DNA of 64,000 bases from Cyclobacteriaceae bacterium (GCA_019638355.1 JAHBTY010000003.1:1-64000); one strand, 5' to 3'; counted from the first letter of the stretch, positions 26,334-36,031 are shown. The notes: generated from the sequence alone by a model not told the origin. A program made the numbers and translations.

Positions 26334-29213
26334 TTACGCTTCTGCCTTTTCGTATTCTTCCAACGGCAAACAACTACATACCAGATTGCGATCGCCATAA
26401 GCATTGTCTACACGACTAACACTTGGCCAGAACTTGGCTTCCTTAACAAATGCCAACGGATACGCTGCTTTTTGGCGGCTATAAGGACGAGTCCATTCAT
26501 CGGCAGTAATTACAGCTGCGGTGTGTGGTGCATGTTTCAATACGTTGTTTTCTTTATCGGCTTTGCCTTCTTCCACTTCACGAATTTCATTTCTGATTTC
26601 AATCAACGCTTCTACAAAGCGATCCATTTCAGCTTTCGGTTCACTTTCAGTAGGTTCAATCATCAAGGTTCCTGCCACCGGGAATGAAACAGTGGGCGCA
26701 TGGAATCCATAATCCATCAAACGCTTGGCAATATCTTCTACTTCAATGCCGGCTTTCTTAAAGTCGCGGCAATCCACAATCATTTCGTGCGCACAGCGAC
26801 CGTTGGCACCGGTATAAAGAATTTTATAATGACCATTCAAACGCTCTTTGATATAATTCGCATTGAAGATGGCGAGTTTGGTTGCGTTAGTTAAACCTTC
26901 GCCACCCATCATGGCAATGTACGCGTATGAAATAACCAAGATGCTGGCGCTGCCATACGGTGCTGCCGACACAGCCGGGATTGCTTTTTCACCACCGGTT
27001 TTTACCACGGCATGTCCGGGTAAGAAAGGTTTTAATTTATCGTTCACACAAATTGGACCCATGCCGGGGCCACCACCACCGTGTGGAATACAAAATGTTT
27101 TATGAAGGTTTAAGTGACACACATCGGCACCAATGTTGGCAGGCGATGTTAAGCCTACCTGCGCATTCATGTTGGCACCATCCATATAGACCAATCCGCC
27201 ATTAGCATGAATGGTTTCACAGATTTCAATGATCGATTCTTCAAACACACCGTGTGTAGATGGATAGGTAACCATCAAACACGAAAGTTTGTCTTTGTAT
27301 TGAATGGCTTTTGCTTTCAGATCGGCCACATCAATTTTTCCTTCAGCATCGGATTTAACAACTACTACTTCCATACCCGCCATTACCGCACTGGCCGGAT
27401 TAGTGCCATGTGCCGATGCCGGAATGAGCGATACGTTGCGATGGCTTTCATTTCTGCTTTCGTGATAAGCACGAATGGTCATCAAACCTGCATACTCACC
27501 TTGCGCACCGCTGTTAGGTTGTAGCGAGACACCGGTAAAGCCTGTAATTTCTTTTAACCAGTTTTCCAGGTTGGTAATCATTTCCTGATAGCCCAGTGTT
27601 TGATCAACTGGAGCGAATGGATGCATTTGTCCCAACTCTGGCCACGTTACCGGAATCATTTCGGTGGTGGCATTTAACTTCATGGTACACGAACCCAATG
27701 AAATCATAGAGTGTACCATTGAAAGATCCTTGTTCTCTAATCTTTTGATGTAACGCAACATCTCGTGTTCGGAGTGGTGCGAGTTGAAAACGGGATGCGT
27801 TAGGAAAGGTGAAGTTCGGGCTAGAGATGAGGAGAGTTTTAATCCCTCACTCCCGGCCCCTCTCCCTGCGGAGAGGGGAGAAGTGCAACCAAAAATTGAA
27901 AGCACATTTTGAATATCATTCACCGTTGTGGTTTCATCAACGGAAATCCCAACATGGTTATCATTAAAATATTTAAAGTTGATTCCGGCAGCTTCGGCTT
28001 TTTGTTTGATGGCATGTTTATCGGCAACAGCCAATTTTAATGTATCGAAGTAATTAGCATTAACTTGTTTGATACCTAATTTCTCCAGGCCAGTCTCTAA
28101 CAGTTGCGCAAGTGCATGTATACGACCGGCAATTTTTTTCAAACCTTCCGGGCCGTGATATACGGCATACATGCTGGCCATTACCGAAAGTAATACTTGT
28201 GCAGTACAAATGTTGGAAGTTGCTTTCTCCCTGCGAATGTGTTGCTCGCGGGTTTGTAATGCCATGCGATAACCGGGGTTACCCGATGCATCTATCGAAA
28301 TACCAATTATCCTTCCGGGTATCTGGCGCTTGAACTCATCTTTGGTTGCAAAGAAGGCTGCGTGCGGGCCACCAAAACCCATCGGTACACCAAAGCGTTG
28401 CGAGTTACCCACTACTACATCGGCACCCATTTCGCCTGGAGATTTCATCAACACCAAACTCATTAAGTCGGTGCCCATTACTACAAATACTTCTTTTTCG
28501 TGGGCAGAAGCAATCAGGTTGGTGTAGTCTTTTACCTCGCCATTGTTATCAGGGTTTTGCAGGTAAACCGCAAACAGATCGGGGTTTGTAAGATCGAGTT
28601 TGCGTAAGCTGCCTACTTCTAATTTTACCCCGATAGGAGCAGAGCGCGTTCTTAATAAATCAATAACCTGCGGAAAAGTATTTTCATCTACGAACAGTGT
28701 GTTCGCATTTTTCTTATTCGCTTTGCGCGATGCATACAACAAATGCATGGCTTCGGCTGCAGCCGTTGCTTCATCCAGCAACGAAGCATTGGCAATCTGC
28801 ATTCCGGTAAGGTCAATCACCATGGTTTGATAGTTGATCAACGCTTCCATGCGACCTTGTGCAATCTCAGCCTGATAAGGCGTGTAGGCGGTGTACCAGC
28901 CCGGGTTTTCTAAAATATTGCGTAGAATAACACCGGGAGTAATGCAATTGTAATAACCTGTGCCGATGTACGATTTGTAAATCTTGTTTTTAGAGATTGT
29001 CTTTTTGAAGTTGTTCAAAAACTCAAACTCCGATTGCGCAGCTGGCAAGTTTAAAGGTTTCTTCAACCGGATGTTGGCCGGCACGGTCTGGTCAATCACT
29101 TCATCTACCGATTGTGCTTTTACAACCTTCAGCATTTCTGCAATCTGCTTTTGGTCGGGTGCGTTGTGGCGCGATTCAAATTTTTCGGAGTAGAAGGGAT
29201 TGATGTAGCTCAT
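26334..29213 (-). CDS. gcvP: Glycine dehydrogenase (decarboxylating), glycine cleavage P protein
   Basis: PLP enzyme that decarboxylates glycine and loads aminomethyl onto the lipoyl H protein. Homodimeric single-chain form of 959 residues: N-terminal half to about 440, C-terminal half from about 465 ([20 protein letters not shown]). The PLP lysine is K705 in [18 protein letters not shown]. The linker between the halves contains an in-frame palindromic repeat (residues about 445-458, reading [14 protein letters not shown]), absent from typical GcvP. Both halves look intact, so activity is likely kept. Confidence 0.95.
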   Translation of the reverse strand: MSYINPFYSEKFESRHNAPDQKQIAEMLKVVKAQSVDEVIDQTVPANIRLKKPLNLPAAQSEFEFLNNFKKTISKNKIYKSYIGTGYYNCITPGVILRNILENPGWYTAYTPYQAEIAQGRMEALINYQTMVIDLTGMQIANASLLDEATAAAEAMHLLYASRKANKKNANTLFVDENTFPQVIDLLRTRSAPIGVKLEVGSLRKLDLTNPDLFAVYLQNPDNNGEVKDYTNLIASAHEKEVFVVMGTDLMSLVLMKSPGEMGADVVVGNSQRFGVPMGFGGPHAAFFATKDEFKRQIPGRIIGISIDASGNPGYRMALQTREQHIRREKATSNICTAQVLLSVMASMYAVYHGPEGLKKIAGRIHALAQLLETGLEKLGIKQVNANYFDTLKLAVADKHAIKQKAEAAGINFKYFNDNHVGISVDETTTVNDIQNVLSIFGCTSPLSAGRGAGSEGLKLSSSLARTSPFLTHPVFNSHHSEHEMLRYIKRLENKDLSMVHSMISLGSCTMKLNATTEMIPVTWPELGQMHPFAPVDQTLGYQEMITNLENWLKEITGFTGVSLQPNSGAQGEYAGLMTIRAYHESRNESHRNVSLIPASAHGTNPASAVMAGMEVVVVKSDAEGKIDVADLKAKAIQYKDKLSCLMVTYPSTHGVFEESIIEICETIHANGGLVYMDGANMNAQVGLTSPANIGADVCHLNLHKTFCIPHGGGGPGMGPICVNDKLKPFLPGHAVVKTGGEKAIPAVSAAPYGSASILVISYAYIAMMGGEGLTNATKLAIFNANYIKERLNGHYKILYTGANGRCAHEMIVDCRDFKKAGIEVEDIAKRLMDYGFHAPTVSFPVAGTLMIEPTESEPKAEMDRFVEALIEIRNEIREVEEGKADKENNVLKHAPHTAAVITADEWTRPYSRQKAAYPLAFVKEAKFWPSVSRVDNAYGDRNLVCSCLPLEEYEKAEA
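27840..27880. repeat. REP-like palindromic element inserted in frame within gcvP
   Basis: A perfect 9-bp stem CCCCTCTCC (27857-27865) / GGAGAGGGG (27870-27878) around CTGC, preceded by TAATCCCTCACTCCCGG. I recognise the CCCTCACTCCCGGCCCCTCT motif with its GAGAGGGG partner as a small repeat found between genes in many Bacteroidota (from memory, not searched). Here it is coding and open in frame, and encodes a linker between the two GcvP halves. Confidence 0.7.
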
Positions 29214-29263
29214 AAAAGTAGTAGTGAAGAAATAACCAGAAAGGATTAAATAGGTTTATGAAA

Positions 29264-29340
29264 GTTACCGGTTTCCAGTTGCCAGTTTTTAGAGCAACCG
29301 GTTACCCATTACCGGTAACGGGTAACCGGAAACTGGTAAC
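29264..29340. repeat. Palindromic ACCGG repeat between ndk and gcvP
   Basis: A 28-bp near-perfect palindrome at 29300-29327 (GGTTACCC...GGGTAACC) lies inside wider arms: GTTACCGGTTTCCAGTTGCC at 29264-29283 and its near reverse complement at 29321-29340. It can form a long stem. It lies right after the ndk stop and before the gcvP start, so it may terminate ndk transcription. Confidence 0.7.
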
Positions 29341-29759
29341 TAAAATCTCTCAAACTGCGAGAAGAAGAAGTTGCCTTCAATGGCTGCATTCTCGTCTGAG
29401 TCAGAACCGTGAATGGCATTGGCATCAATTGATTTCGCAAACAAGGCGCGGATAGTACCGGGGGCAGCTTTAGCCGGATCGGTTGCACCAATTAACTTAC
29501 GGAAATCTTCCACCGCATTTTCTTTTTCCAGAATCATGGGTACAATGGCACCACTGCTCATGTAGGCACACAACTCGCCATAAAACGGACGCGCCTTGTG
29601 AATTTCGTAAAACTTGCCCGCCAGTTCGGCACTCAGTTTAACTTTTTTCATAGCCACAATGCGAAAGCCGGCCTCTTCAATCATTTTGGTAATTGCCCCT
29701 GTGTTTCCTGCACTTACTGCATCGGGCTTAATCATGGTAAAAGTTCTGTTTCCTGCCAT
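29340..29759 (-). CDS. ndk: Nucleoside diphosphate kinase
   Basis: Balances NTP pools by phosphoryl transfer through a histidine. The 139 residues are a normal Ndk: FTMIKPDAV at the start, [20 protein letters not shown], and the active-site NAIHGSDS with H117. The gene has its own leader with a -7-like box at 29803-29810. Its stop adjoins the long ACCGG palindrome. Confidence 0.96.
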   Translation of the reverse strand: MAGNRTFTMIKPDAVSAGNTGAITKMIEEAGFRIVAMKKVKLSAELAGKFYEIHKARPFYGELCAYMSSGAIVPMILEKENAVEDFRKLIGATDPAKAAPGTIRALFAKSIDANAIHGSDSDENAAIEGNFFFSQFERF

Positions 29760-30064
29760 TTTTATTAAGTATTTAGATTATTTCGGTTTGATAATTTGGC
29801 CGCAAAAATAGCTTTTTAACTCATAAAGAAGTGGGTGGCTCAAATCATTTTTAACCTTGATCGGGATTTAAGGAATTTGGCCCGTTGGCGAAAATAAGGT
29901 GTAAAAACCTTTCAGGTCTTTACAACGAAAGGTTAAAAGAACCTGAAAGGTTTATAATCGAAATTAAGAAGCGAAAACTTGAAATGCACCCAGGTTGGCA
30001 GCTTCACCATTGCCAGAATTAAGGTTATGCACTCCCGATTAAAATTGCCATTTTTGCCGCTTCG
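29760..30064. other. 305-bp divergent intergenic region, ndk / nrnA
   Basis: No gene is seen. It holds the ndk promoter box (29803-29810) and a hairpin: AAACCTTTCAGGT (29905-29917) pairs perfectly with ACCTGAAAGGTTT (29941-29953) over a 23-nt loop that itself contains another AAAGGTT. The remaining A/T-rich stretch presumably carries the nrnA promoter, which I could not place. Confidence 0.6.
29803..29810 (-). promoter_or_regulatory. Putative -7 box for ndk
   Basis: On the minus strand this reads TATTTTTG, a match to TAnnTTTG, about 43 bp upstream of the ndk ATG. No clear -33 partner. Confidence 0.4.
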
Positions 30065-31087
30065 ATGAAGAACCTGCCTGCATTTAAGTCGCTGATCAGC
30101 AAACCGGCCGCGGTGGTAATTGTTACTCACTTTAAGCCCGATGCCGATGCACTTGGTTCTTCACTGGGGTTGGCTGCGTTTCTTAAGAAATTCGGTCATC
30201 GCGTTTCGGTTATTACACCCAGCGATTACCCCGATTTTCTGGCCTGGATGCCCGGCAACGAAACCGTGCTGGCACTTTCAAAAGAAAACTCCGCGCCCGA
30301 AGCAAAAGCTGCTGTACTAATCGCGCAAGCCGAAATTATTTTTTGCCTTGATTTTTCCAGTCTCGCACGTATCCATAGCCTGGGCGATATGATCCGCAAA
30401 GCAACAGCCACCAAAGTGTTGATCGATCATCACCTGGAACCCGAAAGTTTTGCTTCGTATGAACAATGGGATCCGGCTTCGGCCTCTACCGCAGGGTTGA
30501 TTTTTGAGTTGATTGAAGAACTGGGCATGCAAGATCAGATTGATGCAACCATTGCCACTTGCTTATATGCCGGGTTAATGACCGACACCGGAAGTTTTAA
30601 ACATAATAATACCCGCCACCGCGAGTTTGAAATCGCTTCTGCGTTAGTGAGTCGTGGGGCCAACCCACACGATATTGCCCAGCAAATTTACGATACCAAC
30701 TCGTTAGAGCGGTTGCGCCTTACGGGATTTGTACTGAGCGAAAAGTTAGTGGTACTGCCCGAATACCGTACGGCCTATATGACTCTAAGCCAGGACGAAT
30801 TAAAAAAATTCGGAGCACAAACAGGCGACACCGAAGGCCTGGTAAATTATGGGCTGTCCATTAAAGGCGTTAAGATGGCCGTATTGATGTACGATCGGAA
30901 AGAAGAAATAAAACTTTCGTTTCGGTCATTAGGTAATTTCTCGGTAAACGAGTTGGCCCGAAAACATTTTGAAGGTGGTGGCCATAAAAATGCAAGTGGC
31001 GGCCAATCCAAACTTTCGCTGGACGAAACGCTTCAGAAATTACTTCGCATTTTGCCGGAATATAAACAACAACTAAACCAAGATTAA
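30065..31087 (+). CDS. nrnA: DHH-family bifunctional oligoribonuclease / PAP phosphatase (NrnA-like)
   Basis: Degrades short RNA oligomers and 3'-phosphoadenosine 5'-phosphate with Mn2+. The DHH domain shows THFKPDADALGSSLGLAAF (motif I), CLDFSSLARIHSLG, IDHHLEPESF (DHH motif), and MTDTGSFKHNNTRHREFE. The DHHA1 C-terminus has the substrate-binding GGGHKNASGGQS. 340 residues, normal length. It opens a tight plus-strand run with the FKBP lipoproteins, rdgB and udk. Confidence 0.9.
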   Translation: MKNLPAFKSLISKPAAVVIVTHFKPDADALGSSLGLAAFLKKFGHRVSVITPSDYPDFLAWMPGNETVLALSKENSAPEAKAAVLIAQAEIIFCLDFSSLARIHSLGDMIRKATATKVLIDHHLEPESFASYEQWDPASASTAGLIFELIEELGMQDQIDATIATCLYAGLMTDTGSFKHNNTRHREFEIASALVSRGANPHDIAQQIYDTNSLERLRLTGFVLSEKLVVLPEYRTAYMTLSQDELKKFGAQTGDTEGLVNYGLSIKGVKMAVLMYDRKEEIKLSFRSLGNFSVNELARKHFEGGGHKNASGGQSKLSLDETLQKLLRILPEYKQQLNQD

Positions 31088-31106
31088 AACTTATAATTTA
31101 ATTCAA

Positions 31107-32033
31107 ATGAAAAAATCCTTTTTGTTGAGTGTGTGTGTAGCCGGTTTGCTAATGGCTTGTTCAAAAACGAAAGAAACTCCTTCGGGTTTAAAATATACCG
31201 TTCTGAAAGCGGGTACCGAGGGTGTAGCCGAAAATGGCCAGATCATGATAATCAGCTTTTTATTTAAAGACAGCAAAGACTCGGTATGGAATGACAGCCG
31301 CCAGAACCCGTTTCCGGCTATGTTCAAAAAAGATTCAGCTATGAGTACCGACCCGGTTATGGAAGTGGTACAAATGTTAGGCAAAGGCGATAGTGTATCG
31401 TTTACCATACCGGCCAAAACACTTTTTGCCAAGGCTTATCAGCCGCTGCCTCCAGGTGTAGATAGTACTACTACCTTCACATTTCATATTGGTGTAACCG
31501 ATGTGGTAACAGAGGATCGCGCTCGTGAAATGCAAAATGAATATATAGCCAGGCAAAACGAAGAAGCACTAAAAGCTGAGAAAGAACAACTCGCAAAAGA
31601 TACCCTCGCCATCGATTTATTCCTGAAGGAAAAAGCGATCGTAGCAAAGAAAACAGCATCGGGTTTGCGATATGTTATTTCCAAGCCCGGTGTGGGTGCC
31701 AATGCGCAGGCAGGCCAGCAAGTAAAAGTTAATTATGTGGGTACGCTGTTGGATGGCACCTTCTTCGATTCGAGTATTGAAGCGGTGGCCAAAGCCAATA
31801 ATGCCTATAACGCGCAACGCGCACCGTACGAGCCCTTGCAATTAACATTAGGTACACAATCTGTAATACCGGGCTGGGAAGAAGCGTTAACCCTAATGAA
31901 CAAAGGATCGAAAATGACGGTGTACATTCCTTCTACGTTGGCCTACGGCAATAGACGCAGAAGTGAAGTAATAGCCGAAAACTCAATACTGGTGTTTGAA
32001 ATGGAATTGGTTGATATTGTTAAAGCGAAGTAA
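31107..32033 (+). CDS. FKBP-type peptidyl-prolyl isomerase lipoprotein with two FKBP domains
   Basis: Prolyl isomerase likely acting on periplasmic or outer-membrane proteins. The lipobox GLLMAC makes C18 the lipidated residue. A first, divergent FKBP-like domain runs about 25-130 (SGLKYTVLKAGTEG...VSFTIPAKTLFA) and a linker helix 135-175 follows (EEALKAEKEQLAKD). The second, canonical domain runs about 180-308: VKVNYVGTLLDGTFFDSS, QSVIPGWEEALTLMNKG, STLAYGNRRRSEVIAENSI. 19 bp after nrnA and 5 bp before the next FKBP gene. Confidence 0.88.
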   Translation: MKKSFLLSVCVAGLLMACSKTKETPSGLKYTVLKAGTEGVAENGQIMIISFLFKDSKDSVWNDSRQNPFPAMFKKDSAMSTDPVMEVVQMLGKGDSVSFTIPAKTLFAKAYQPLPPGVDSTTTFTFHIGVTDVVTEDRAREMQNEYIARQNEEALKAEKEQLAKDTLAIDLFLKEKAIVAKKTASGLRYVISKPGVGANAQAGQQVKVNYVGTLLDGTFFDSSIEAVAKANNAYNAQRAPYEPLQLTLGTQSVIPGWEEALTLMNKGSKMTVYIPSTLAYGNRRRSEVIAENSILVFEMELVDIVKAK

Positions 32034-32038
32034 GAAAG

Positions 32039-32620
32039 ATGAAGTTGGTAAAAGAGATTTTGGGTGCAGGGTTAGTTCTTCTCATAATTGTAGGTTTGGT
32101 TGTTGTTCAGAGTTGTAAAAAAGATGATGACGACAATGAGCCCGCCTGCACCAAAGAAGTTGCAGAAAGTAAATTAACCGCCCCCAATCAGGATAAAATA
32201 GCGTCAGATCTGGTGCTGATTGAACAATACCTGGCAGCCAATGAAATTGATATTGCCGATACTCAAATCAAAAATAATGTACGCTACCGGATAAACGAGT
32301 TAGGAACCGGGGAAACACCGTGCATTGAAAGCAATATTAAAATCAAGTATCGTGGCCGTTTAATGCACAGTGGTTATATTTTCGATCCCGACCAGGAAAC
32401 ACAGCGTGATGTGGATTGGCAAGAGCGTGAACTTACTTACAACCTGAGCTCGCTCATAACCGGCTGGCAGATAGTATTGCCATCCATTCCGGTAGGTTCA
32501 AAACTCACCTTGTATATTCCTTCCGGTTACGGCTACGGTACAAGTGGCAGCTTGAGTGGTTCAGTACCGGTTAATGCCAACCTGATTTTTGATATTGAAT
32601 TGTTAGAAATTGTGAAGTGA
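32039..32620 (+). CDS. FKBP-type peptidyl-prolyl isomerase, membrane-anchored/lipoprotein
   Basis: Second prolyl isomerase in tandem. The N-terminus is a hydrophobic segment ending VVVQSCKKDDDD, so C26 may be lipidated. The FKBP domain covers about 90-193: ESNIKIKYRGRLMHSGYIFD, ITGWQIVLPSIPVG and IPSGYGYGTSG. It lacks an obvious second domain. Its stop TGA shares a base with the rdgB ATG (TGATG), suggesting coupling. Confidence 0.87.
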   Translation: MKLVKEILGAGLVLLIIVGLVVVQSCKKDDDDNEPACTKEVAESKLTAPNQDKIASDLVLIEQYLAANEIDIADTQIKNNVRYRINELGTGETPCIESNIKIKYRGRLMHSGYIFDPDQETQRDVDWQERELTYNLSSLITGWQIVLPSIPVGSKLTLYIPSGYGYGTSGSLSGSVPVNANLIFDIELLEIVK

Positions 32621-33198
32621 TGACACTTTGCTTCGCTACCAATAATACCCACAAAGTAAAAGAGATTCAGGCTTTGCTCGGTAATTCATTTAAGCTGCAA
32701 AGTCTGAATGATATTGGATGCAGAGAAGAACTGGCCGAAGATCAGGATACCATTGAAGGAAACTCGTTACAAAAAGCGCAATATGTATTCGATCATTTCA
32801 AGGTAGCCTGTTTTGCAGATGATACCGGTCTGGAAGTAGCGGCACTGAACGGTGCCCCGGGTGTTTATTCGGCCCGGTATGCTGGCGTGCAACGCAATGC
32901 CGAGGATAACATGCAGTTGTTGTTGAAAAATCTAAAGGGTAAGCGTAATCTAAACGCTCGCTTCAGAACCGTAATAACCTTGATTACGCAATCAGGCACG
33001 CATCAGTTTGAAGGAATTCTGAACGGTACCATCACATTTGATAAACGCGGCACGCGAGGTTTTGGCTACGATCCGGTTTTTGTTCCCGAAGGTTACCAGC
33101 AAACATTGGCAGAACTTGACTTGGATGAAAAAAACAAGATCAGCCACCGCGCACGTGCCCTTCAAAAATTAGTTTTATTTTTAAAACAGCATGAGTAA
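32620..33198 (+). CDS. rdgB: XTP/dITP diphosphatase (RdgB/HAM1)
   Basis: Removes non-canonical purine triphosphates (ITP, XTP, dITP). The 192 residues hold the family signatures CFATNNTHKVKEIQALLG at the N-terminus, FADDTGLEVAALNGAPGVYSA (metal site; here FADDTGLEVAALNGAPG), RGFGYDPVFVPEG and KNKISHRARAL. I prefer the ATG at 32620 to the GTG one codon earlier, because it gives the usual MTLCFATNN start. It overlaps udk by 8 bp. Confidence 0.93.
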   Translation: MTLCFATNNTHKVKEIQALLGNSFKLQSLNDIGCREELAEDQDTIEGNSLQKAQYVFDHFKVACFADDTGLEVAALNGAPGVYSARYAGVQRNAEDNMQLLLKNLKGKRNLNARFRTVITLITQSGTHQFEGILNGTITFDKRGTRGFGYDPVFVPEGYQQTLAELDLDEKNKISHRARALQKLVLFLKQHE

Positions 33199-33808
33199 AC
33201 CATTTACCATTGGCATTACAGGTGGCAGCGGCTCGGGCAAAACGTATTTTTTGCAGGGCCTTTCGGCTTGCTTTGGGGCTCATGAAATCTGTCTTATCTC
33301 GCAAGACAATTATTACAAGCCGCGCGATCAGCAACCCATCGATGAAAACGGAATCAAAAATTTTGATTTGCCGGTATCGATCGATCGCGATGCTTTTCGG
33401 CATGATTTGTTGTTGCTTAAATCAGGTCAGAATGTAATAAAACAGGAGTACACCTTTAACAACCCACTGGCTAAAACCCAGATGCTCGAATTTAAGTCGG
33501 CACCTATTATTGTGGTAGAAGGTTTGTTTGTGCAATACTTTGAGGAGATCAGCAACGAATTGGATTTGCGCATTTTTATTGAAGCGAAAGATCATGTAAA
33601 GCTGGGCAGGCGCATTAAGCGCGATCAAGTTGAGCGCGGTTATGATATTGACGATGTACTTTACCGCTATCAATACCATGTAATGCCGGTATATGAGCGA
33701 TTAATTGAACCATTGAAACACCATGCCGACCTGGTGATACCCAACAACAGCAAGTTTGAACGAGCATTGGAAGTATTGGTAGCCTTTTTGAAATCGCGAT
33801 TGGGATAA
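33191..33808 (+). CDS. udk: Uridine kinase
   Basis: Phosphorylates uridine and cytidine in pyrimidine salvage. P-loop GGSGSGKTYF at residues 11-20, the LISQDNYYKPRDQQ substrate region, PIIVVEGLFVQYFEEI and IKRDQVERGYDIDDVL. 205 residues, typical. It ends the nrnA-FKBP-FKBP-rdgB-udk run and is convergent with lgt. Together with upp 15 kb away it covers uracil and uridine salvage. Confidence 0.92.
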   Translation: MSKPFTIGITGGSGSGKTYFLQGLSACFGAHEICLISQDNYYKPRDQQPIDENGIKNFDLPVSIDRDAFRHDLLLLKSGQNVIKQEYTFNNPLAKTQMLEFKSAPIIVVEGLFVQYFEEISNELDLRIFIEAKDHVKLGRRIKRDQVERGYDIDDVLYRYQYHVMPVYERLIEPLKHHADLVIPNNSKFERALEVLVAFLKSRLG

Positions 33809-33866
33809 GTTTATTCGTGTACGCGCATTCCCGAAAATCGGAATTTATTAATGCATCGCGGTTGAA

Positions 33867-34682
33867 TTAACTGATTTCATTTACCGGTTGGCTATTACGG
33901 TAAGCTATATAAAATCCAGCGAGTATAAACGGAATGCTTAATAACTGGCCCATGTTTAATACCATGCCTGCTTCAAAATCAGCTTGATCGGCTTTTACAA
34001 ATTCAATTAAGAACCGCGCGGTAAAGAGTAGCACAAAGAAAATTCCAAAGATAAAACCAGGTTTACGTGCATTGTGCCGGTCGAGTAGAAATAGCAATAC
34101 AAAAATAAACAAGTAGGCAAGTGCTTCATACAACTGCCCCGGATGACGTGGTAGATTGTCCACAGGTACAAAAATAAAGGCCCACGATACATCGGTTGGT
34201 TTTCCTACTATTTCGGAGTTCATCAGATTACCTAAACGAATACAAGCACCGGCCAATGCGCCAACAATGGAGAGCTTATCAAAAATCCACCAGGCATTTA
34301 CTTTGTAGCTGCGTGCAAAAAGCAATACCGCAATTACAATGGCAAAAATACCGCCATGGCTGGCTAGCCCCATAAAGCCTGTAAACCTAAATTCAGGGTT
34401 AAAACGAAATGGCAACAAAATTTCTAACAGGTGTTGCGAGTAGTATTCCCAATCGTAAAAAAGGCAATGTGCAAGTCGCGCCCCAAGCACCGTAGCTACA
34501 ACAATGTAAACCGTTAGTTTGTCAAGCAGGTTTTCATGGAGTGCTGCTTTTTTAAATTGACCTTTTAAAATCATGTAGCTGAGGACAAAGCCGAGCGCAA
34601 ACAGCAACGAGTACCAGCGCACTTCATAAAACCCAAAATCAATTATAACCGGGCTGGGATTCCACTCAATAAAGGTAAACAT
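33867..34682 (-). CDS. lgt: Prolipoprotein diacylglyceryl transferase
   Basis: Integral membrane enzyme that attaches diacylglycerol to the lipobox cysteine. The 271 residues have about seven hydrophobic segments and the family blocks FYEVRWYSLLFALGFVLSY, GARLAHCLFYDWEYY, GGIFAIVIAVLLFAR, CIRLGNLMNSEIVGKPTDV (conserved R-N) and PRHPGQLYEALAYL (conserved H). 34 bp after paaD, so it may be transcribed with the paa operon. Several predicted lipoproteins in this window would be its substrates. Confidence 0.94.
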   Translation of the reverse strand: MFTFIEWNPSPVIIDFGFYEVRWYSLLFALGFVLSYMILKGQFKKAALHENLLDKLTVYIVVATVLGARLAHCLFYDWEYYSQHLLEILLPFRFNPEFRFTGFMGLASHGGIFAIVIAVLLFARSYKVNAWWIFDKLSIVGALAGACIRLGNLMNSEIVGKPTDVSWAFIFVPVDNLPRHPGQLYEALAYLFIFVLLFLLDRHNARKPGFIFGIFFVLLFTARFLIEFVKADQADFEAGMVLNMGQLLSIPFILAGFYIAYRNSQPVNEIS

Positions 34683-34716
34683 GATCTAAAAATTTTAGCG
34701 ATTACAGCCAATCAAC

Positions 34717-35184
34717 CTATAACGGCTTAAATTGTTCAAAGGCCTCCTTGCAAGTATAACAATAGTAAATAGCCCGGCAAAGGGTTGGGCCAAAGGGATT
34801 TTTTAATTCGGTGTGGTTGCTATTGCAACGCGGGCAGGTTGTAGTTTCTAAAATTTCAAGGTCGGTGAATAATTTTTTATCGGGTGGTGGTGCAAGTCCG
34901 TATTTTTTTAACGCAGCCTTTCCTTTTTCTGAGATCAGGTCTGAACTCCATGGTTTTTCAAATGAGATTTCAACATGGGGCTCGTAACCTTCCTGCTGCA
35001 AAGCACTTTCTACTTCAGCTTTCATGTAATCCATAGCCGGGCAGCCAACAAACGTGGGTGTCATTTTTACGGTTACGATTTTACCTTCTGCAGCTACATG
35101 TGTAATTACTCCTAAATCCACCAGCGAAAGCACGGGTATCTCCGGATCTTTTACAGTTTCAAGAATGTGGAGGATTTTGTTCAT
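34717..35184 (-). CDS. paaD: Phenylacetyl-CoA epoxidase subunit PaaD
   Basis: Accessory MIP18/DUF59-type protein thought to help mature the diiron epoxidase. The N-terminal DUF59 domain has VKDPEIPVLSLVDLGVI and TPTFVGCPAMDYMKAEVE. The C-terminal zinc-finger-like tail CPRCNS...CYTCKEAFEQF distinguishes PaaD from general SufT proteins. 155 residues, normal. A 94-bp gap with hairpin repeats separates it from paaC. Confidence 0.92.
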   Translation of the reverse strand: MNKILHILETVKDPEIPVLSLVDLGVITHVAAEGKIVTVKMTPTFVGCPAMDYMKAEVESALQQEGYEPHVEISFEKPWSSDLISEKGKAALKKYGLAPPPDKKLFTDLEILETTTCPRCNSNHTELKNPFGPTLCRAIYYCYTCKEAFEQFKPL

Positions 35185-35187
35185 TTT

Positions 35188-35275
35188 TTAGTCTATAGTC
35201 TCTAGTCTTGAGTCCTTAGTCTTGAGTATTTAGTCGATACTTACTAAAAACTAAATACTAATGACTATGGACTAA
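35188..35275. repeat. Hairpin-forming TAGTC word repeat between paaC and paaD
   Basis: The left side is a run of TAGTC/GAGTC/TTAGT words, the right side their reverse complements. TTAGTCTATAGTC (35188-35200) pairs with GACTATGGACTAA (35263-35275) with one G-T wobble; AGTATTTAGT (35225-35234) pairs perfectly with ACTAAATACT (35250-35259). It could attenuate transcription between paaC and paaD, or be an inert repeat. Confidence 0.65.
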
Positions 35276-35278
35276 CTT

Positions 35279-36031
35279 TCACCATTCCGCAGTTGGGTCA
35301 ATCCGAAACACTTCACTCATTTCGTCCAGTAGCGGTTGAAGGTGTTCACTATGCTTTCCGATGCGGCCACCATAAACAGGTGTTAATGTTTTCCAGTCGG
35401 GCAATTGGAGTTGCGTTTGGTTTATGATCGTTTCAATTTTTGTAAGCCACATTTCTTTCAGGGCTGCTTCGCCAATAAATATTTTTTGGTCGATTAGTTC
35501 AGCTTCGTAGAGTGAAGGTTCGAAAATTCCTAACGCATAGGGCAGGGCAACTTCCAATGAGTTTTGCAATCGCGCAATGCTTTCTTCGGTGGCAGAACCA
35601 AGTTGTTTCATCCACGTGTTGGCATGCAGGGTATGGTAACGCAACTCGCCCCGGATTTTTCTTGCTAATTGTGCGAGCGGTTCGTAAGAAGAATTACTCA
35701 AGGCTTCGAAGCGCAAAGCTTCGGCTGTATCAAATAAAAAATGCCGGATTAAGCTAAAGTCGTATTCCTGGTTGGGTAGTTCCACTAAAATGCAATTGTG
35801 AAACTGGTTGGCATTGCGCGTAAATGCAACGATATCCGGATCGCTTTCGCCCAGTGTTTGCAACAATGTGTAAAGCGCTAAACTCTGGCCTACTTTATCC
35901 TGCGCCATCGAAGAAAACGCGATGTCTTCTTCCAGTATGGGGCCAAAGCCTGTCCATTCAGAATTGCGATGACCGAGGATCAATTGATCGTCAGCCATTT
36001 TGTAAAGGAGTTCTTTTAGCGCGAGGTTCAT
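35279..36031 (-). CDS. paaC: Phenylacetyl-CoA epoxidase subunit PaaC
   Basis: Structural ferritin-like subunit of the PaaABC(E) epoxidase; it pairs with PaaA but lacks the diiron site. The 250 residues show LYKMADDQLILGHRNSEWTG, EEDIAFSSMAQDKVGQSLAL, KIRGELRYHTLHANTW and a C-terminal GGRIGKHSEHL. The ATG at 36031 matches the family start and lies 41 bp inside the upstream small membrane-protein gene, which is unusual for a conserved operon and supports an insertion in front of paaC. Confidence 0.93.
   Translation of the reverse strand: MNLALKELLYKMADDQLILGHRNSEWTGFGPILEEDIAFSSMAQDKVGQSLALYTLLQTLGESDPDIVAFTRNANQFHNCILVELPNQEYDFSLIRHFLFDTAEALRFEALSNSSYEPLAQLARKIRGELRYHTLHANTWMKQLGSATEESIARLQNSLEVALPYALGIFEPSLYEAELIDQKIFIGEAALKEMWLTKIETIINQTQLQLPDWKTLTPVYGGRIGKHSEHLQPLLDEMSEVFRIDPTAEW

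Noticed and set aside
26334-29213. Possible frameshift or disruption of gcvP at the palindromic insert.
   Set aside because: The frame is open through the insert and both halves keep their conserved blocks, including the PLP lysine.
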